Shown here piece after piece: positions 53,540-64,000 of a stretch of 64,000 nucleotides of DNA (position 1 is its first letter; the number at the start of each line of letters is the position of its first letter). The notes beneath the pieces were generated by a model. It searched no databases and was not told the origin of the DNA. It saw only the letters and a program-made list of their open reading frames with translations. The stretch lies in contig NW_004454225.1 of NCBI RefSeq assembly GCF_000283155.1, forward strand, positions 1,760,386 through 1,824,385, given 5' to 3'. The position numbers and the translations under genes were made by a program. This DNA is from Ceratotherium simum simum (Eukaryota; Chordata; Mammalia; Perissodactyla; Rhinocerotidae).

Positions 53540-53708
53540 ATGCAAAGCGTGGTCTATGGACCCGCACCACCATTACCTGGGAGCTTGCTAGAAATGCAGA
53601 ACCTCTGGCATCACCTCAGACCTACTGAATCAGAATCTGCATTTTAGCAAGAGTTCTGCCCCCGACACAGGTGATTACTATGCACAGTAAAGTTTAGAAG
53701 CACTGTTG
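53540..53708 (+). mobile_element. MER5A hAT element
   Basis: 'agcgtggtctatggacc', 'gaaatgcagaacctctggcatcacctcagacctactgaatcagaatctgc' and 'gcactgttgtaaac' are the MER5A body and end. Confidence 0.8.
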
Positions 53709-53711
53709 TAA

Positions 53712-53850
53712 ACTACTTTCTACCAGTCAGACACGGGATCTCATTTAATCCCTACAACAACCTGGGAGGTCATAGGAGGTCAGCATTGTTATCCCATTTT
53801 ACAGATGAGGACACTAAGGCTCTGAGGATTAAGTATCCTGAACTGTGCCT
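53712..53850 (-). mobile_element. MIR SINE (reverse)
   Basis: 'ctcatttaatccctacaacaacctggg' and 'attgttatcccattttacagatgaggacactaaggc'. Confidence 0.85.
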
Positions 53851-53869
53851 GCTGCCAGCGTGATGCTTT

Positions 53870-54080
53870 GACCATACCGTCTCAACTCGTCTGCCCGGAA
53901 TCTCTTCACTCCCTCTCTCCTCCTTGATTTCTTCTCATCCTTTTAGGCTCCACTCAAAATCCCTTCCTGCCAGGTGAAGTCCTTCTCATCCACATCCCAT
54001 TGGGCAGATTAATTTCTTCCTCCTTCATAGTCCCCACAGCTCCCTGCATATACCTTTCTCTTGGCCATAATTCATTCTTT
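53870..54080 (+). mobile_element. L2 fragment
   Basis: 'gcccggaatctcttcactccc', 'ttaggctccactcaaaatcccttcctgccagg' and 'cctccttcatagtccccacagctccctgcatatacc' fit the L2 3' region. Confidence 0.65.
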
Positions 54081-54144
54081 TTAAAAGAAATATGTACTGA
54101 GCACATACTGCATGCCAGGCACATCGTAGGCATTGAGTAAATGT
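54081..54144. repeat. Left copy of a 64-bp direct repeat around an ERE
   Basis: It is identical base for base to 54344-54407. It starts ttaaaagaaatatgtac and ends gagtaaatgt, and looks like older genomic sequence with a MIR/L2-like text (gagcacatactgcatgcc). Confidence 0.97.
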
Positions 54145-54343
54145 GGGCCGGCCACGTGGCTTAGCGGTTGAGTGCGCGCCCTCCGCTGCTGGCGGCCCCG
54201 GGTTCGGATCCCTGGCGCGCACCTACGTACCGCTTCTCCGGCCATGTTGAGGCCGCGTCCCACATACAGCAACTAGAAGGATGTGCAACTATGACATACA
54301 ACTATCTACTGGGGCTTTGGGGGAAAAAATAAAATAAATAAAA
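54145..54343 (+). mobile_element. ERE SINE, short-tail subfamily, with unusually long flanking duplication
   Basis: Head 'gggccggccacgtggcttagcgg', box-B-like 'ggttcggatccctggcg', 'cagcaactagaaggatgtg', 'caactatctactggggctttggggga' and an (AAATA)n-like tail. It is the same subfamily as 27036-27240. The element sits exactly between two perfect 64-bp direct copies, far longer than the usual 7-20 bp target duplication. Confidence 0.93.
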
Positions 54344-54407
54344 TTAAAAGAAATATGTACTGAGCACATACTGCATGCCAGGCACATCGTAGGCATTGAG
54401 TAAATGT
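54344..54407. repeat. Right copy of the 64-bp direct repeat
   Basis: Identical to 54081-54144. It begins directly after the A-rich tail of the ERE and continues into 'ttgctcccaaagc'. Confidence 0.97.
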
Positions 54408-54409
54408 TT

Positions 54410-54955
54410 GCTCCCAAAGCACTGCTGATTGAGTTTATTAAAGCACTTTCATCACACTTGTGTTTTTCTCCTGTGTGTTTGTTTGTCTGTTTCTCTCACT
54501 GCCCTCAGCTCCCCTGTGTCCCCAGGGCGCAGAGTCTGGCATCTTGTAGGGCCTCAAGTCATTAGGAAACAAACTAAATGCTCTCCCATCTAAAGACGAA
54601 ATTTGTCTATTCTGTACTTAAGAGTGGAGTGTTATTAGAAGTGAGGCCTTCCGGCTTCCAAGGGTAGCAGAGGACACAGGTGACATGATGGGCACCACTC
54701 TGTTCACCATCCCTGATCTGACACAGGATGCCAGAACAGACTATTGTCACAAAACTTGCAGATATTTGAAGATCTAACCCTCATTTTTCCAGACCATCAA
54801 AGGAAGGCCCAGAAATAGCAGGCAACCTCTTCAAATTCCCGGGGATTAAAACCAGGTCCCCAATAACCTTCTGTCATTTCACAAGAGAAGTAGAAAAGGC
54901 AAAGGTGGCTGTGATGTAGGGCAAAGGTCTCTGAGACATAGAGAATCTAGGAGCC
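54410..54955. other. Intergenic, nothing recognised
   Basis: No exon or nameable repeat apart from the flanking elements. Confidence 0.5.
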
Positions 54956-54959
54956 CCCA

Positions 54960-55085
54960 TGAGCTACCTCCCCTTTACAGGGTGACCTGGGCAACCACAT
55001 GTTTCTAGGCCTCAATTTCCTCATCTATAAAACGAGGGGGTTGGACTAGTTTCTAAAGCTTCTTCCAGCTCTAAGATGCTGTGCT
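54960..55085 (+). mobile_element. MIR-family fragment
   Basis: 'ggtgacctgggcaaccac', 'ggcctcaatttcctcatctataaaacgaggggg' and 'cttccagctctaagatgct' fit the MIR family. Confidence 0.75.
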
Positions 55086-55246
55086 ATAAAATGAGAGAAA
55101 TGTGAATCTTTGGTTGCTATGATCTGAAAATATTTTGAATGTGGAGAATCAAATTGTACAGCAGTGCATGAACAAAATAATATGTTAATGACTAAGAAGA
55201 TTGTATATAATCCAATGGGAAACAGCAGAGCTGCTGCTGCTGGTGA

Positions 55247-55250
<4 letters not shown>

Positions 55251-55280
<30 letters not shown>
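55251..55280 (+). repeat. (TG)15 microsatellite
   Basis: Fifteen uninterrupted TG units after 'gatgcg'. It faces an (AC) tract 78 nt downstream. Confidence 0.98.
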
Positions 55281-55281
<1 letters not shown>

Positions 55282-55355
55282 CTTCCTTCCTTGAGCTCAA
55301 ACATATATTTTGAATCACTAATATAGTAATCAGGCCTCTGGCAGCCTATCTTGCC

Positions 55356-55358
<3 letters not shown>

Positions 55359-55400
<42 letters not shown>
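55359..55400 (+). repeat. (AC)21 microsatellite
   Basis: Twenty-one uninterrupted AC units. It is complementary to the TG tract at 55251-55280. A run of nine or ten G follows near 55420-55430. Confidence 0.98.
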
Positions 55401-55402
<2 letters not shown>

Positions 55403-55612
55403 CACTTCAAATTAAAATGGGGGGGGGGGAAATTCCACCGTGCTGCTTACATTCTTGCTGTATTGGGGTGGCTTTTTTTTTTTAAGAAATTTTTGTCGTG
55501 GTGAAGGTGTTGGATTGACAGCTCCCGGAGGCCTCTGATCTCAGAACTGGGACGCGTGGGCAGGGAGCTGGGGGTTTTATTAGCATTTCGCTTTTGCACA
55601 CCAACCGTCCCT

Positions 55613-55644
55613 CCTCAGCCGTCACAATCCTCAGCCGTCACAAT
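55613..55644 (+). repeat. 16-bp tandem duplication with CGTCA half-sites
   Basis: The unit cctcagccgtcacaat occurs twice in tandem. Each copy carries CGTCA, a half CRE for CREB/ATF proteins, at the upstream edge of the CpG island. Function is inferred only. Confidence 0.85.
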
Positions 55645-56043
55645 CCGGCGTAGCAGCAGGGCCCCCAGGCCCGCAGCGGGGAACGGTCAGATCGGCCCCC
55701 CAGAGGCACGCCGGCCAGAACACGTGCTCCGGGCCCCACCAGCGGGGAAAATGAACGCGCACCTCCACGTGTCCGGCCAGGCCCGGCAGCAGGAGGGGTT
55801 AGGTCCCCAACCTTTCCCCCACCGAAGAGTCGGCCAGGGGCCAGGAGGCGGAAGCGGGCCCGGGGCCGCACGTGGGTCTAACTGCGGGCTCGCTCCAAGT
55901 TCCTGCCCGCTCTGGGGCTCCCGGCCCGGGCTGGTCCCCACAGGCCTAGTCCGGGCCTCGTCCTCCGGGAGCCCCCCGAGACCCCCCACGGTCTCCGCGC
56001 CGCTCGCGCCCCGCAGAGGCGGAGGGCGCGGCCCCCCTCCCCG

Positions 56044-56200
56044 NNNNNNNNNNNNNNNNNNNNNNNNNNNNNNNNNNNNNNNNNNNNNNNNNNNNNNNNN
56101 NNNNNNNNNNNNNNNNNNNNNNNNNNNNNNNNNNNNNNNNNNNNNNNNNNNNNNNNNNNNNNNNNNNNNNNNNNNNNNNNNNNNNNNNNNNNNNNNNNNN
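56044..56200. other. Assembly gap (157 N)
   Basis: An unsequenced run inside GC-rich sequence, 32 bases upstream of the FAM83F start codon. It likely contains FAM83F 5'UTR and core promoter. Confidence 0.99.
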
Positions 56201-56202
56201 GG

Positions 56203-57024
<822 letters not shown>

Positions 57025-57498
57025 TAAAAGGGCCACTCAGAGGTGTGATCATAACCTGTGTGCTGCCCAGGGATTTACAAAACATGGCCCTGGCCATTTC
57101 CTCCTTTGATCTTCAAAACAACCCCAGGAAGTGAGTGGCGTGACCTCCCCACCCCGACCCCAGCCGTGCTGCTCTTAGCAGGCCCCCCAGAGTCCAGGCT
57201 GGCCTGGCGGGCACACTCCCTTCTGGGCCCAGCACTAGAGCTAAGCAGCCTGGAATGAATGGAATGTATTCTGAGCACCTACTGTGTGCGTGGCTGTGAC
57301 GAGCACTTGGACAAGGCAGGTGGTTGGACCCAGCAGCACAGGAGAAAGCTCTCTCTTATTGGTCTGCTCTGCTTGAGGGTTGAAATGACAGGATGCTTCC
57401 AGGGTGGCTGGTTAGAAAACTGGCGGGGCTCATAGGTTGTATGGCAGGGGGAAGATTTTAGTCTTTTCTCTGTGCCCTTCAGTAGGGGTATCTGGGTA

Positions 57499-57672
57499 GG
57501 GTTTCCAGATAAAATATAGGACACCCCATTAAATTTGAATTTCAGATCAACAATGAGTAACTTTTTAGTAGTATGCCCCAAATATTGCATGGGTCATACT
57601 GATGCTAAAAAGTTATTCGTTATTGGAATTTCAAATTTAATGGGGCATTCTGTGTTTTGATTTGCTAAATCT
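57499..57672. mobile_element. Palindromic MITE-like MER element
   Basis: The left arm 'ttccagataaaatataggacaccccattaaatttgaatttcag' pairs imperfectly with the right arm 'gaatttcaaatttaatggggcattctgtgttttgattt'. The centre 'ccaaatattgcatgggtcat' matches a common placental miniature transposon whose ends read 'cctgtattttatctggcaa'. Confidence 0.75.
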
Positions 57673-58084
57673 AGCTCCCCTACACTGTTGTTAAGAAACA
57701 CCAGCAGACTTTGGTGCCCAGTTCAGAATATACACAGGAGTAGCTTGGGTTCACTGTTCTAACAACTCAATGCATGTGGTTGGAGGTGAACGGCCTGGGG
57801 AGGGAAGATTAACCCAGAAAGACCAGTGGTGGGGCTCCTCTTCCTGGAAGTAGATTGGCCACCAGAAGGAAGGGTTAATTTTTCACTGTTCGTATCTCCA
57901 CCTCCCTCTCTAAGTAATTCCTCCTTGTCTGCGTGAGCTTTCTTTGTATATTGCGTTCTGCAAAACACAGGCAAGTTTGAATACAGCTTCCTTTGTTACA
58001 AAAGGATGTTGGTGACAATCCTATGCAGCAGGCTGCAGCTGGGATCAGAGGTCAAGTCTCATGATATACTACTAACGAAACTTG

Positions 58085-58295
58085 ATTTATTAGCACTTAA
58101 CATGTGCCAGCCCCCACTGTGCTAATGATTTACCTACATTGTCTCTTGCTTTTCACAACATCTGGGTGTGATGGGTATTTTCGTTTTTTTTGGATTCAGA
58201 ACAGTTAACTTGCCAAAGGTCACATAGCTGGTAAGTGGCTGAGCTAGGATTCAAACGCTGAAGTCCTTGCTCTTAACCACTGTCTACCCTGCCTC
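58085..58295 (-). mobile_element. MIR SINE (reverse)
   Basis: 'tagcacttaacatgtgccagcccccactgtgctaatg', 'cttgccaaaggtcacatagctggtaagtggctgagctaggattcaaac' and 'cttgctcttaaccactgtctaccc'. Nearly complete. Confidence 0.9.
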
Positions 58296-58539
58296 ACTGT
58301 TTGATGATGGTGCACCAGGATTAAACCAAGGAGCGTGAGTGGAGCTAGCCTGATCATAACCTGGGGTGCAGGTTGTGTACCCCTGTTACAAGAAGGGAGA
58401 GACAGGGCCCCTGCCCAGTGGGGCTTCTAGTCCCATGTGGGATGTTAGGAGTCTTCTGCGTGGTGGAGTGTTCTTAACTCTTTAAATATTTAACAACTTT
58501 AACAATTGTGAACCAATCTTATATGTGCATATTTAACCA

Positions 58540-58625
58540 GTAGTTCTTTCCTAAGTGCCTACTGTGTGCCAGGCACTAGCCATGGGAGGATATAAGCTGT
58601 GGCCTTTGCCCTACAAGAGTAAACT
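58540..58625 (-). mobile_element. L2/MIR end (reverse)
   Basis: 'taagtgcctactgtgtgccaggcactagcc' followed by 'gtggcctttgccctacaagag'. Confidence 0.65.
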
Positions 58626-58989
58626 CAAATGGTAGAGGATGTGCTAGAAGAGTTTTTGAGGCTGGATGTGCCTAAACTGGGAGGGCTTCCTGAGAGAGAT
58701 GAATTACAGAGTCGAAAGAGGAAAGAGAAGGAAACTGGAAGGAGCAGTTTCTCCATAAGAGACTCAGGAGCGGGAGCAAGAGATTTTTGCTTCAAAACAG
58801 CAAGCAGCTCTGACTGGCAGGAAGAAAGCTATCCTGGTGGGAGCTGAGTACTGTGTGGGGCCTGGTGCGTGGGTCCTAAAACTGAGTCCAAGGCAGTTGA
58901 CCACCCCCCTGAAAGAAGCAGCTTCAGACCCTGTCTGTGCCCACTCAACTCCCAGGCCCACTGGGCCCCCACCCTTAGTTACTGCTGCT

Positions 58990-59175
58990 CACGTCTGTAC
59001 AGCACCTGCTTCTGAAAGACCCCATGAAGTAGGTAGGGCAGAGAGGTTGATCCTGTTTCACAGGTGAGGAAACTGAGGCACAGAGAAGGAAGGGGGCTTG
59101 CCCAAAGGTCATGTGGTTGGTTATAGAAAGCCCCAGATCCCTAGCTTCTGCTCTAAAGGCTACACCCCCTGACCA
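58990..59175 (-). mobile_element. MIR SINE (reverse)
   Basis: 'cctgtttcacaggtgaggaaactgaggcacagagaagg' and 'cttgcccaaaggtcatgtgg' followed by 'cttctgctctaaaggctacacccc'. Confidence 0.85.
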
Positions 59176-59374
59176 CTGCCTGCCCCTCACCCCAGCTTGT
59201 CCAACTGGCAGGCAACCTTCCATGGCCATTACATTAGCTCCTTCCTCCTTCCTTTTCACCCTGAGGGAGGGAATTTCCTTTGTTGCCACTGCGAGTCCGG
59301 CTGCTGCAGGCAGGGTGGGGCAGAGACACGGGTGATTGTGGAGGGGAGGCAGAAGGACAGACACACGTCCAACC

Positions 59375-59540
59375 GTGTGCCAGAGAGTTTCGTATTTTAT
59401 CTCATTTAATCCTTGGAATAATCTCGTGAGGTGCTGTCCTTTTATTCCTGAGTGACAAACAGGAAACTAAGACTCAGGGCAGATGGCTGTCACTTGCCCA
59501 CAGCCGCAGATCAGTGAGGGTTCTGAACCTAGGCCTCAGG
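59375..59540 (-). mobile_element. MIR SINE (reverse)
   Basis: 'atctcatttaatccttggaataatctcgtgagg', 'gaaactaagactcaggg' and 'cacttgcccacagcc'. Confidence 0.8.
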
Positions 59541-59544
59541 GATA

Positions 59545-60080
59545 TGGAGAAAGGAACCTAACTAGGGGACACTTTAAAAATATGATTAGGGCTTGGAGAG
59601 GAGGGGCAGAGGGTGGTGGCCAGTGAGGAAACAGCCTGTGGGTGTGGAGGTGGGACCATGTGGAATGGGAGGCAGGCCTTTGAGGCGGCCAGCCTTAAGT
59701 TGTCTGCTCTCTGGGCCTCTGGGCTGCACTGGATAGCCAGCATTCAAACATTCCCATGTTTACTTGTGGGATGGGTTATTTCCTGCTGGTTTTTTTCCCC
59801 TTGAGTGATCTGCTTATTTTAGTGTCACTGAATGATGTTCTTTGCTTCAACTACAGGTGGAAAGGGTGCCTTCAGGGACCCAGAAATGAGTCCTTGGCCT
59901 GTCCCACGCTGGCACAGGTGACCAGGGGAGGTTGCCACTGCTTGGGCTGCTAAGAGCACTGTAACTGCAGGCGGTGGACTTAATGCGAGACCTTGTGTAG
60001 ACTTGGTTCTTATTTGCAAGGGCACAGGAGAGGACCAAACCACTGCATTTGGATGGGCTAACAATTGGGAAGGATAGTGC
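59545..60080. other. FAM83F intron stretch, nothing recognised
   Basis: No exon or nameable repeat was seen. Confidence 0.5.
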
Positions 60081-60084
60081 ATCC

Positions 60085-60200
60085 ATTTGGTTGCTGTACA
60101 AATATTTTGAGGTTTACTGTGTGCTAAGCACTTTAGGAGAAAACAGACATATAAAACACACCTCTGGTCTTAAATAGCCTAATCGTCTACTAAACCGTCA
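60085..60200 (-). mobile_element. L2 end (reverse)
   Basis: 'caaatattttgaggtttactgtgtgctaagcactttaggag' with following text fits a reverse L2 terminus, diverged. Confidence 0.55.
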
Positions 60201-60569
60201 TTATAATATAGTGTGATGAGTCCTTGACAGAATGTGTGGCAGAAGGGGCACTAACCCAGCCCCTGAGCCAGGTTAGGGAAGGACCTTTGATGCAGAGGAC
60301 CTGTCTGCAAGCATGTCTCAACACAGCAGGGAGGATGAGCTTGCACCAAACATCCACCCCTCTTTGCACCCAGGCTCCCTTGTGACTGGTGGCATCCATT
60401 TCTGAGGCTGCTGGGCAGGTTTAGAGAGTATTACCTGTACTTCAGGAACAGAAGAAAACCTGCTGTCCCCCCACCTCAAAGAATGACCCTTGACCCCTGC
60501 ATTCCTGGCCCACACCCAAATGTACCAGCTACCCAGCTCTTCATTGCTTATCACAAACTCCCCCCTTTC

Positions 60570-60710
60570 CTTTGAGCCTCAATAACCGTATAAGGCAGAG
60601 TATTATCCTCATTTCACAGAGGAGGCCTCTGAGGTCCAAAAAGGTGAAATGACTTATCTTCAGCCAAAGACAAGGAGATTATACAGCTTCCCCAGGTCCC
60701 TGGTCAGAAT
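60570..60710 (-). mobile_element. MIR fragment (reverse)
   Basis: 'cctcaataaccgtataaggcagagtattatcctcatttcacagaggaggcctctgaggtcc' is a reverse MIR centre. Confidence 0.7.
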
Positions 60711-60889
60711 TACCAATGACACCATGAAGATTATAAACACAACCAGGAGAGGGAGGCCCCTGGACTAAGCAGCTTTGATTAACCCGGAGCTGCTCCCCTT
60801 TTTTCCTCCTGCAGTGGGAGGAGCAGGCCTGCCCGTTGGTGGAGGACAGAGGTGCATGGGTAGCAGGCCTGGCCCTACCCAGTCTCTGC

Positions 60890-61160
60890 CTGTTGACAGA
60901 TTCGTCCCCTTTCCTTCAGGGCCAGGCTCAGATGCCACATTTTCCTTGGCACTTTATCAAATTTTCAATCCAAAAGTGACTTTTTGTTCCCAGATGTGAT
61001 GCCTCGTTTGTGCCACCTGTGTGCCTGGCACACAGCTCGCTTTGGGAGAGTGAATTTCATCCTCGGGGACTGGGAGCTTTGGAAGAGCCGAGACCCCATC
61101 TTATTCCTCACCATCTCCTTTGCAGGGCCCGTACCATCACAGGCAGTCAATGATTTGTTT
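60890..61160 (+). mobile_element. Probable L2 fragment
   Basis: 'ttcagggccaggctcagatgccacattttccttgg' resembles the L2 'aggctcagctcaaatgtcacctcc' text; 'gtgtgcctggcacacagc' follows. Diverged. Confidence 0.45.
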
Positions 61161-61574
61161 AAAAGATTGGAAACTGTCTCCTATTGGTGACCAGTCCCTC
61201 TGCATCCCTCTAGAGAAGGAAGTTTCTGGAGAAGTCTCCTGTTGACCTGCCTGTTACCCAGGGGACTCCTTTAATCCCCCTTGTAACAAGGTGTCTGGCA
61301 GCAGAGAGAAGAATGCTCTAATTTGTGGGGGCAGGGTGGGGGGTTGGGGAAAGGCTCCAGAGCAGGAGGCATGGTTGGCCAGGTTAGCAGCCCTGGTTAG
61401 AGGTCTGGGCAGCTGATGGGGTTGGACAGCTGGGTACACATGACCAGGGAGCATGGCAAAGTCTTGGAGTTTCCAGCTGGTTGTACCATGAGACTCAGCT
61501 TTGCAGGTGGCAGCCTTTGCCACTGAGTAGAGCCCACTGTCTTCCTCCACTGGCCTCAATCGGTGCTTCCCTCA

Positions 61575-61665
61575 TTCAAGTGCATCCAGCAAATAGTACC
61601 AAGCACCTTCTCTGTACAGGCACCATGCTAGGTATTGGGATATAGACATAAAGCAGATGCAAAAA
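61575..61665 (-). mobile_element. L2 end (reverse)
   Basis: 'aagcaccttctctgtacaggcaccatgctaggtattgggatatagac' is a reverse L2 terminus. Confidence 0.65.
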
Positions 61666-61669
61666 CAAA

Positions 61670-62235
61670 AAACAAAAAAGCGGTTTACATATATAATTTT
61701 TTTAAGTGTTATTGGTTTGTGAAATCTGAGTCTGATAATTCATCATTAGCCACCTCACCACCTTGTCTGAGATCTGGTTCCAATACTTGACTTGCTCCTA
61801 ATACCTTTCCCTGTTCTCCTCCCTTCCATCTCAGAGGGACAGTTGACTTTATCTAGAGCTTCAGAGCTGCCTTTTGAAAGTCTGATTTCAATGCACAGCA
61901 CAAAAGGAGGCCTCTCAGGGCAGCTCATGACCTGCAGGTCTGACACACTGTCCCCCTCAACCCTTCTTCCCTCCATGAGCGAAGTGACCATTCCACATGG
62001 GCTCTGTTTCAAACACATGGGCAGTTCCAGAGACAGAGGCTGGTGGGTAATGGTGCAGCTGCATCTCCTGGGACTGAGCACTTCACAGCCCTTCAGGAGT
62101 CTTGCCCCAGCCTGTCCCACCTTCCCTGCCAAGCCCGGGCTCTCCAGCTGTTGGATTCTGAGTCTCTCTCCTTTATGCTCAATCGCTGATCCCAAGCCGG
62201 AATTTCTGAGCAGTGGAGACCCAGCTTCACGTCAG
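61670..62235. other. FAM83F intron stretch, no gene
   Basis: Part of this may be diverged L2 ('gagagggacagttgacttt', 'ctcatgacctgcaggtctgacacac'). Long open frames on both strands here are unsupported. Confidence 0.4.
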
Positions 62236-62239
62236 GGAC

Positions 62240-62430
62240 AGAGGACAGGCTCTGAAGTTGAAAGGTCTCAGTTTCTGTCCTGATCTGGCCACTTACTAGC
62301 TGTATTCCTTTGGGTAAATCACTTCCTTCTCTGAGGCTCCTGACTGCAAAATGGGAGGATAATACTTAGATTTCTGAGTTGTTTTGAAAAGCAAGGGAGA
62401 AACTGTGTGTGAAGCCTAAGGATATGGAGA
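62240..62430 (+). mobile_element. MIR SINE
   Basis: 'ctggccacttactagctgtattcctttgggtaaatcacttccttctctgaggctcc', 'gcaaaatgggaggataatac' and 'tgtgtgaagcctaagg'. Confidence 0.85.
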
Positions 62431-62434
62431 AAGT

Positions 62435-63160
62435 ATTGTACAAATGTCAGTTGTCTTGGAAAGTAACTGCCGCCTTCTCTGTCTCCTCTCAGAGCAGGGG
62501 AGGGAAGTGGGGGTGCCCCAGCCAGGAGATTAGAGTTGGGGGTCACTTCTCCTTGTTCCGATTAGAGGCCCTGTGCAGGTGTGTTTCCTGTTTCCTCCTC
62601 TGAGTGAGAGGAGTGGCTGCCCATTGCCCCCCACCCCATTTATCTGTTGGCCTTGATTTGGTGGTGGAGTTTTGTCAGAGCCGCTGTCTGTCTGCAAGAA
62701 GTTGTGGCATCTGAATCCTCAGCCAAGGATCTTCTCTGGGATCTGCCATGGGCAGAGACAAGACAGAGAGGCGCAGAGGCTCCCCAGTTCCTAAACCAGG
62801 GATCCCCGAGGGTGTTCCCCTCACACAGTCATCCAGAAGGGCCTGACTGGCCACACAAGCCCAGCCCAAGACCCCAAGGGCAGTCTGGAAAGACTCCCCA
62901 GAACTAAAGCTTTCACAGGGTGGGGCGCAGAGGGACAGGCTGTGTTTCTCTCTTTGGAGCAGAGGGAAGGCTAGGCCTGGTTCCTCTGAAATCGGACACT
63001 TTGGGTCCCTGAAACTCTGAGGATGGGTATTTCCCAGGGAGTTCAAAAGTAGAAGATGGGGCCTCAGTAAAGGGGCGCATTCTTCATGACCTTCTCTTGG
63101 TGTCATAGCCACGTTTGTGGGGCAGTACTCTCAGGAGGCCAGGCCACTGCCAGGAGAAGG
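62435..63160. other. FAM83F intron stretch, nothing recognised
   Basis: No exon or nameable repeat was seen. Confidence 0.5.
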
Positions 63161-63169
63161 AGTACACAG

Positions 63170-63380
63170 CTGGGAGCCGGGAGCACAGGTGTCCCCGGTC
63201 TTGCTCTGGCTGTCTCTTTCCTTGCCCACCAAGTGACCTTGGAAAAATCATTTGACCTTGCTGGGCCTCCATCTCTGCATCTGTAAAATGGGGATAATTC
63301 TTGCCTTCTTGCTTACTTTCACAAGATTGCTCTGAGACTCTAATGCAAGACTATAAGAGAGCATTTTGAAAAAGATGAGT
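63170..63380 (+). mobile_element. MIR SINE
   Basis: 'caccaagtgaccttggaaaaatcatttgaccttgctgggcctccatctctgcatctgtaaaatggggataattc' and 'gagactctaatgcaagac'. Confidence 0.85.
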
Positions 63381-63419
63381 AATGTATGCAGATAAAAGGG
63401 ATTTCTGTTATGAGGAGCT

Positions 63420-63600
63420 AACATTGTTGAAAGATAGGTGCTATGCGTGTTTTTTCCTTTAATTAATCCAACCCTCAGCACCTTGCAAGGGAACCTAGAG
63501 ATTCCTAGAGGCTCCGGGAAAGCACAAGGTCATCTAACTCACATAGAGGGCTAGCTGGATTCTATCCAGGTTTGAGTTCAAGGCTTGTGTCCTGCAACAA
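63420..63600 (-). mobile_element. MIR-like fragment (reverse)
   Basis: 'taattaatccaaccctcagcaccttgcaaggg' followed by 'gcacaaggtcatctaactcac' and 'ccaggtttgagttcaaggc' reads as a diverged reverse MIR. Confidence 0.5.
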
Positions 63601-64000
63601 ATGCAGATTACCTTTGGGGATTGCCCCTTGGGGCCACCTCTTCCTTCAAACTGCCAGAAACAAAGTATATTTATTGCCATCCAGGCCCTGGGAAGCTCTC
63701 AGACAAGTTCCGGAGACAAACAAGTATAGGACTGCTGGCTGCTCTGATCTGTGTGAGTCAGGGAAAGGAGGGTTCTTTCTGCCTGGCGGCACTGGGGCAA
63801 TATCACTGGGAAGCTGGGTATAGGTAGCTTCCAGGGACCTATATTGTCTTTTCAGTGGCCACTTTCTGGCCCTTGGGACTTGTGCCCTCACTGACAAGCT
63901 GAGACATTGATGAGATTCCCAGCCAGCAACCTCCCATCCCTCCATGTTCTCACCCCCGAGGATGCGGCCTCACCTGGGCTGGCGGCCAGATCCACCTCCC

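Noticed and set aside
55185..55400. Frames with long His-Thr or Cys-Val runs
   Set aside because: They are translations of the (TG)n and (AC)n microsatellites.
61755..62283. Overlapping frames of 146 and 163 residues on opposite strands
   Set aside because: They are mutually antisense with no domain, and the frames include MIR sequence at the end. They do not match the expected next FAM83F exon.

Overview
The window is mammalian nuclear DNA. Its seven tRNA-derived SINEs open with ggccggcc(c)-type heads and carry the paired 'gatgttagctcaggg...atcttcctca' tail or the 'ggggctttggggga' tail. These are ERE-family (equine repetitive element) SINEs, so the source is most likely a perissodactyl (horse, rhinoceros or tapir). 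Within Perissodactyla I cannot choose by eye. The rest of the repeat load (MIR, L2, L1 3' ends, hAT/MER elements) is ordinary for a placental genome.

Two protein-coding genes are supported, both on the + strand. The first is GRAP2 (GADS), the SH3-SH2-SH3 adaptor that couples SLP-76 to LAT in T cells. Its seven coding exons lie between 18066 and 35898, all with GT-AG junctions and consistent phase, giving a 316-residue protein. A 3'UTR of about 2.2 kb follows, probably ending near 38115. Bases 1 to about 18018 are upstream or intron 1 sequence of GRAP2; I could not identify its noncoding first exon. The second gene is FAM83F. Only its first coding exon is present (56233-56715, residues 1-161), inside a CpG island that contains a 157-base run of N. 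The rest of the window is FAM83F intron 1. As I recall it, the order GRAP2 then FAM83F matches human 22q13.1.

Layout: 1-18 kb, GRAP2 5' flank or intron 1, with old repeats, a CR1/L3-like LINE relic, two ERE SINEs and an unusual pair of hairpins at 12.36-12.43 kb. 18-38 kb, the GRAP2 coding exons and 3'UTR. 38-55.5 kb, intergenic, with L2 copies, an L1 3' end carrying EREs inside and at its tail, and an ERE flanked by a perfect 64-bp direct repeat. 55.5-56.7 kb, the FAM83F CpG island and exon 1. 56.7-64 kb, FAM83F intron 1.

I found no new biological system. The observations most worth checking are the 64-bp duplication around the ERE at 54.1-54.4 kb, the 20-bp perfect hairpin at 12.4 kb, the shortened Pro/Gln linker of GRAP2, a self-complementary TA/TG tract in the GRAP2 3'UTR, and the sequence gap upstream of FAM83F. 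Repeat names and boundaries come from recognition by eye, not from a repeat search.
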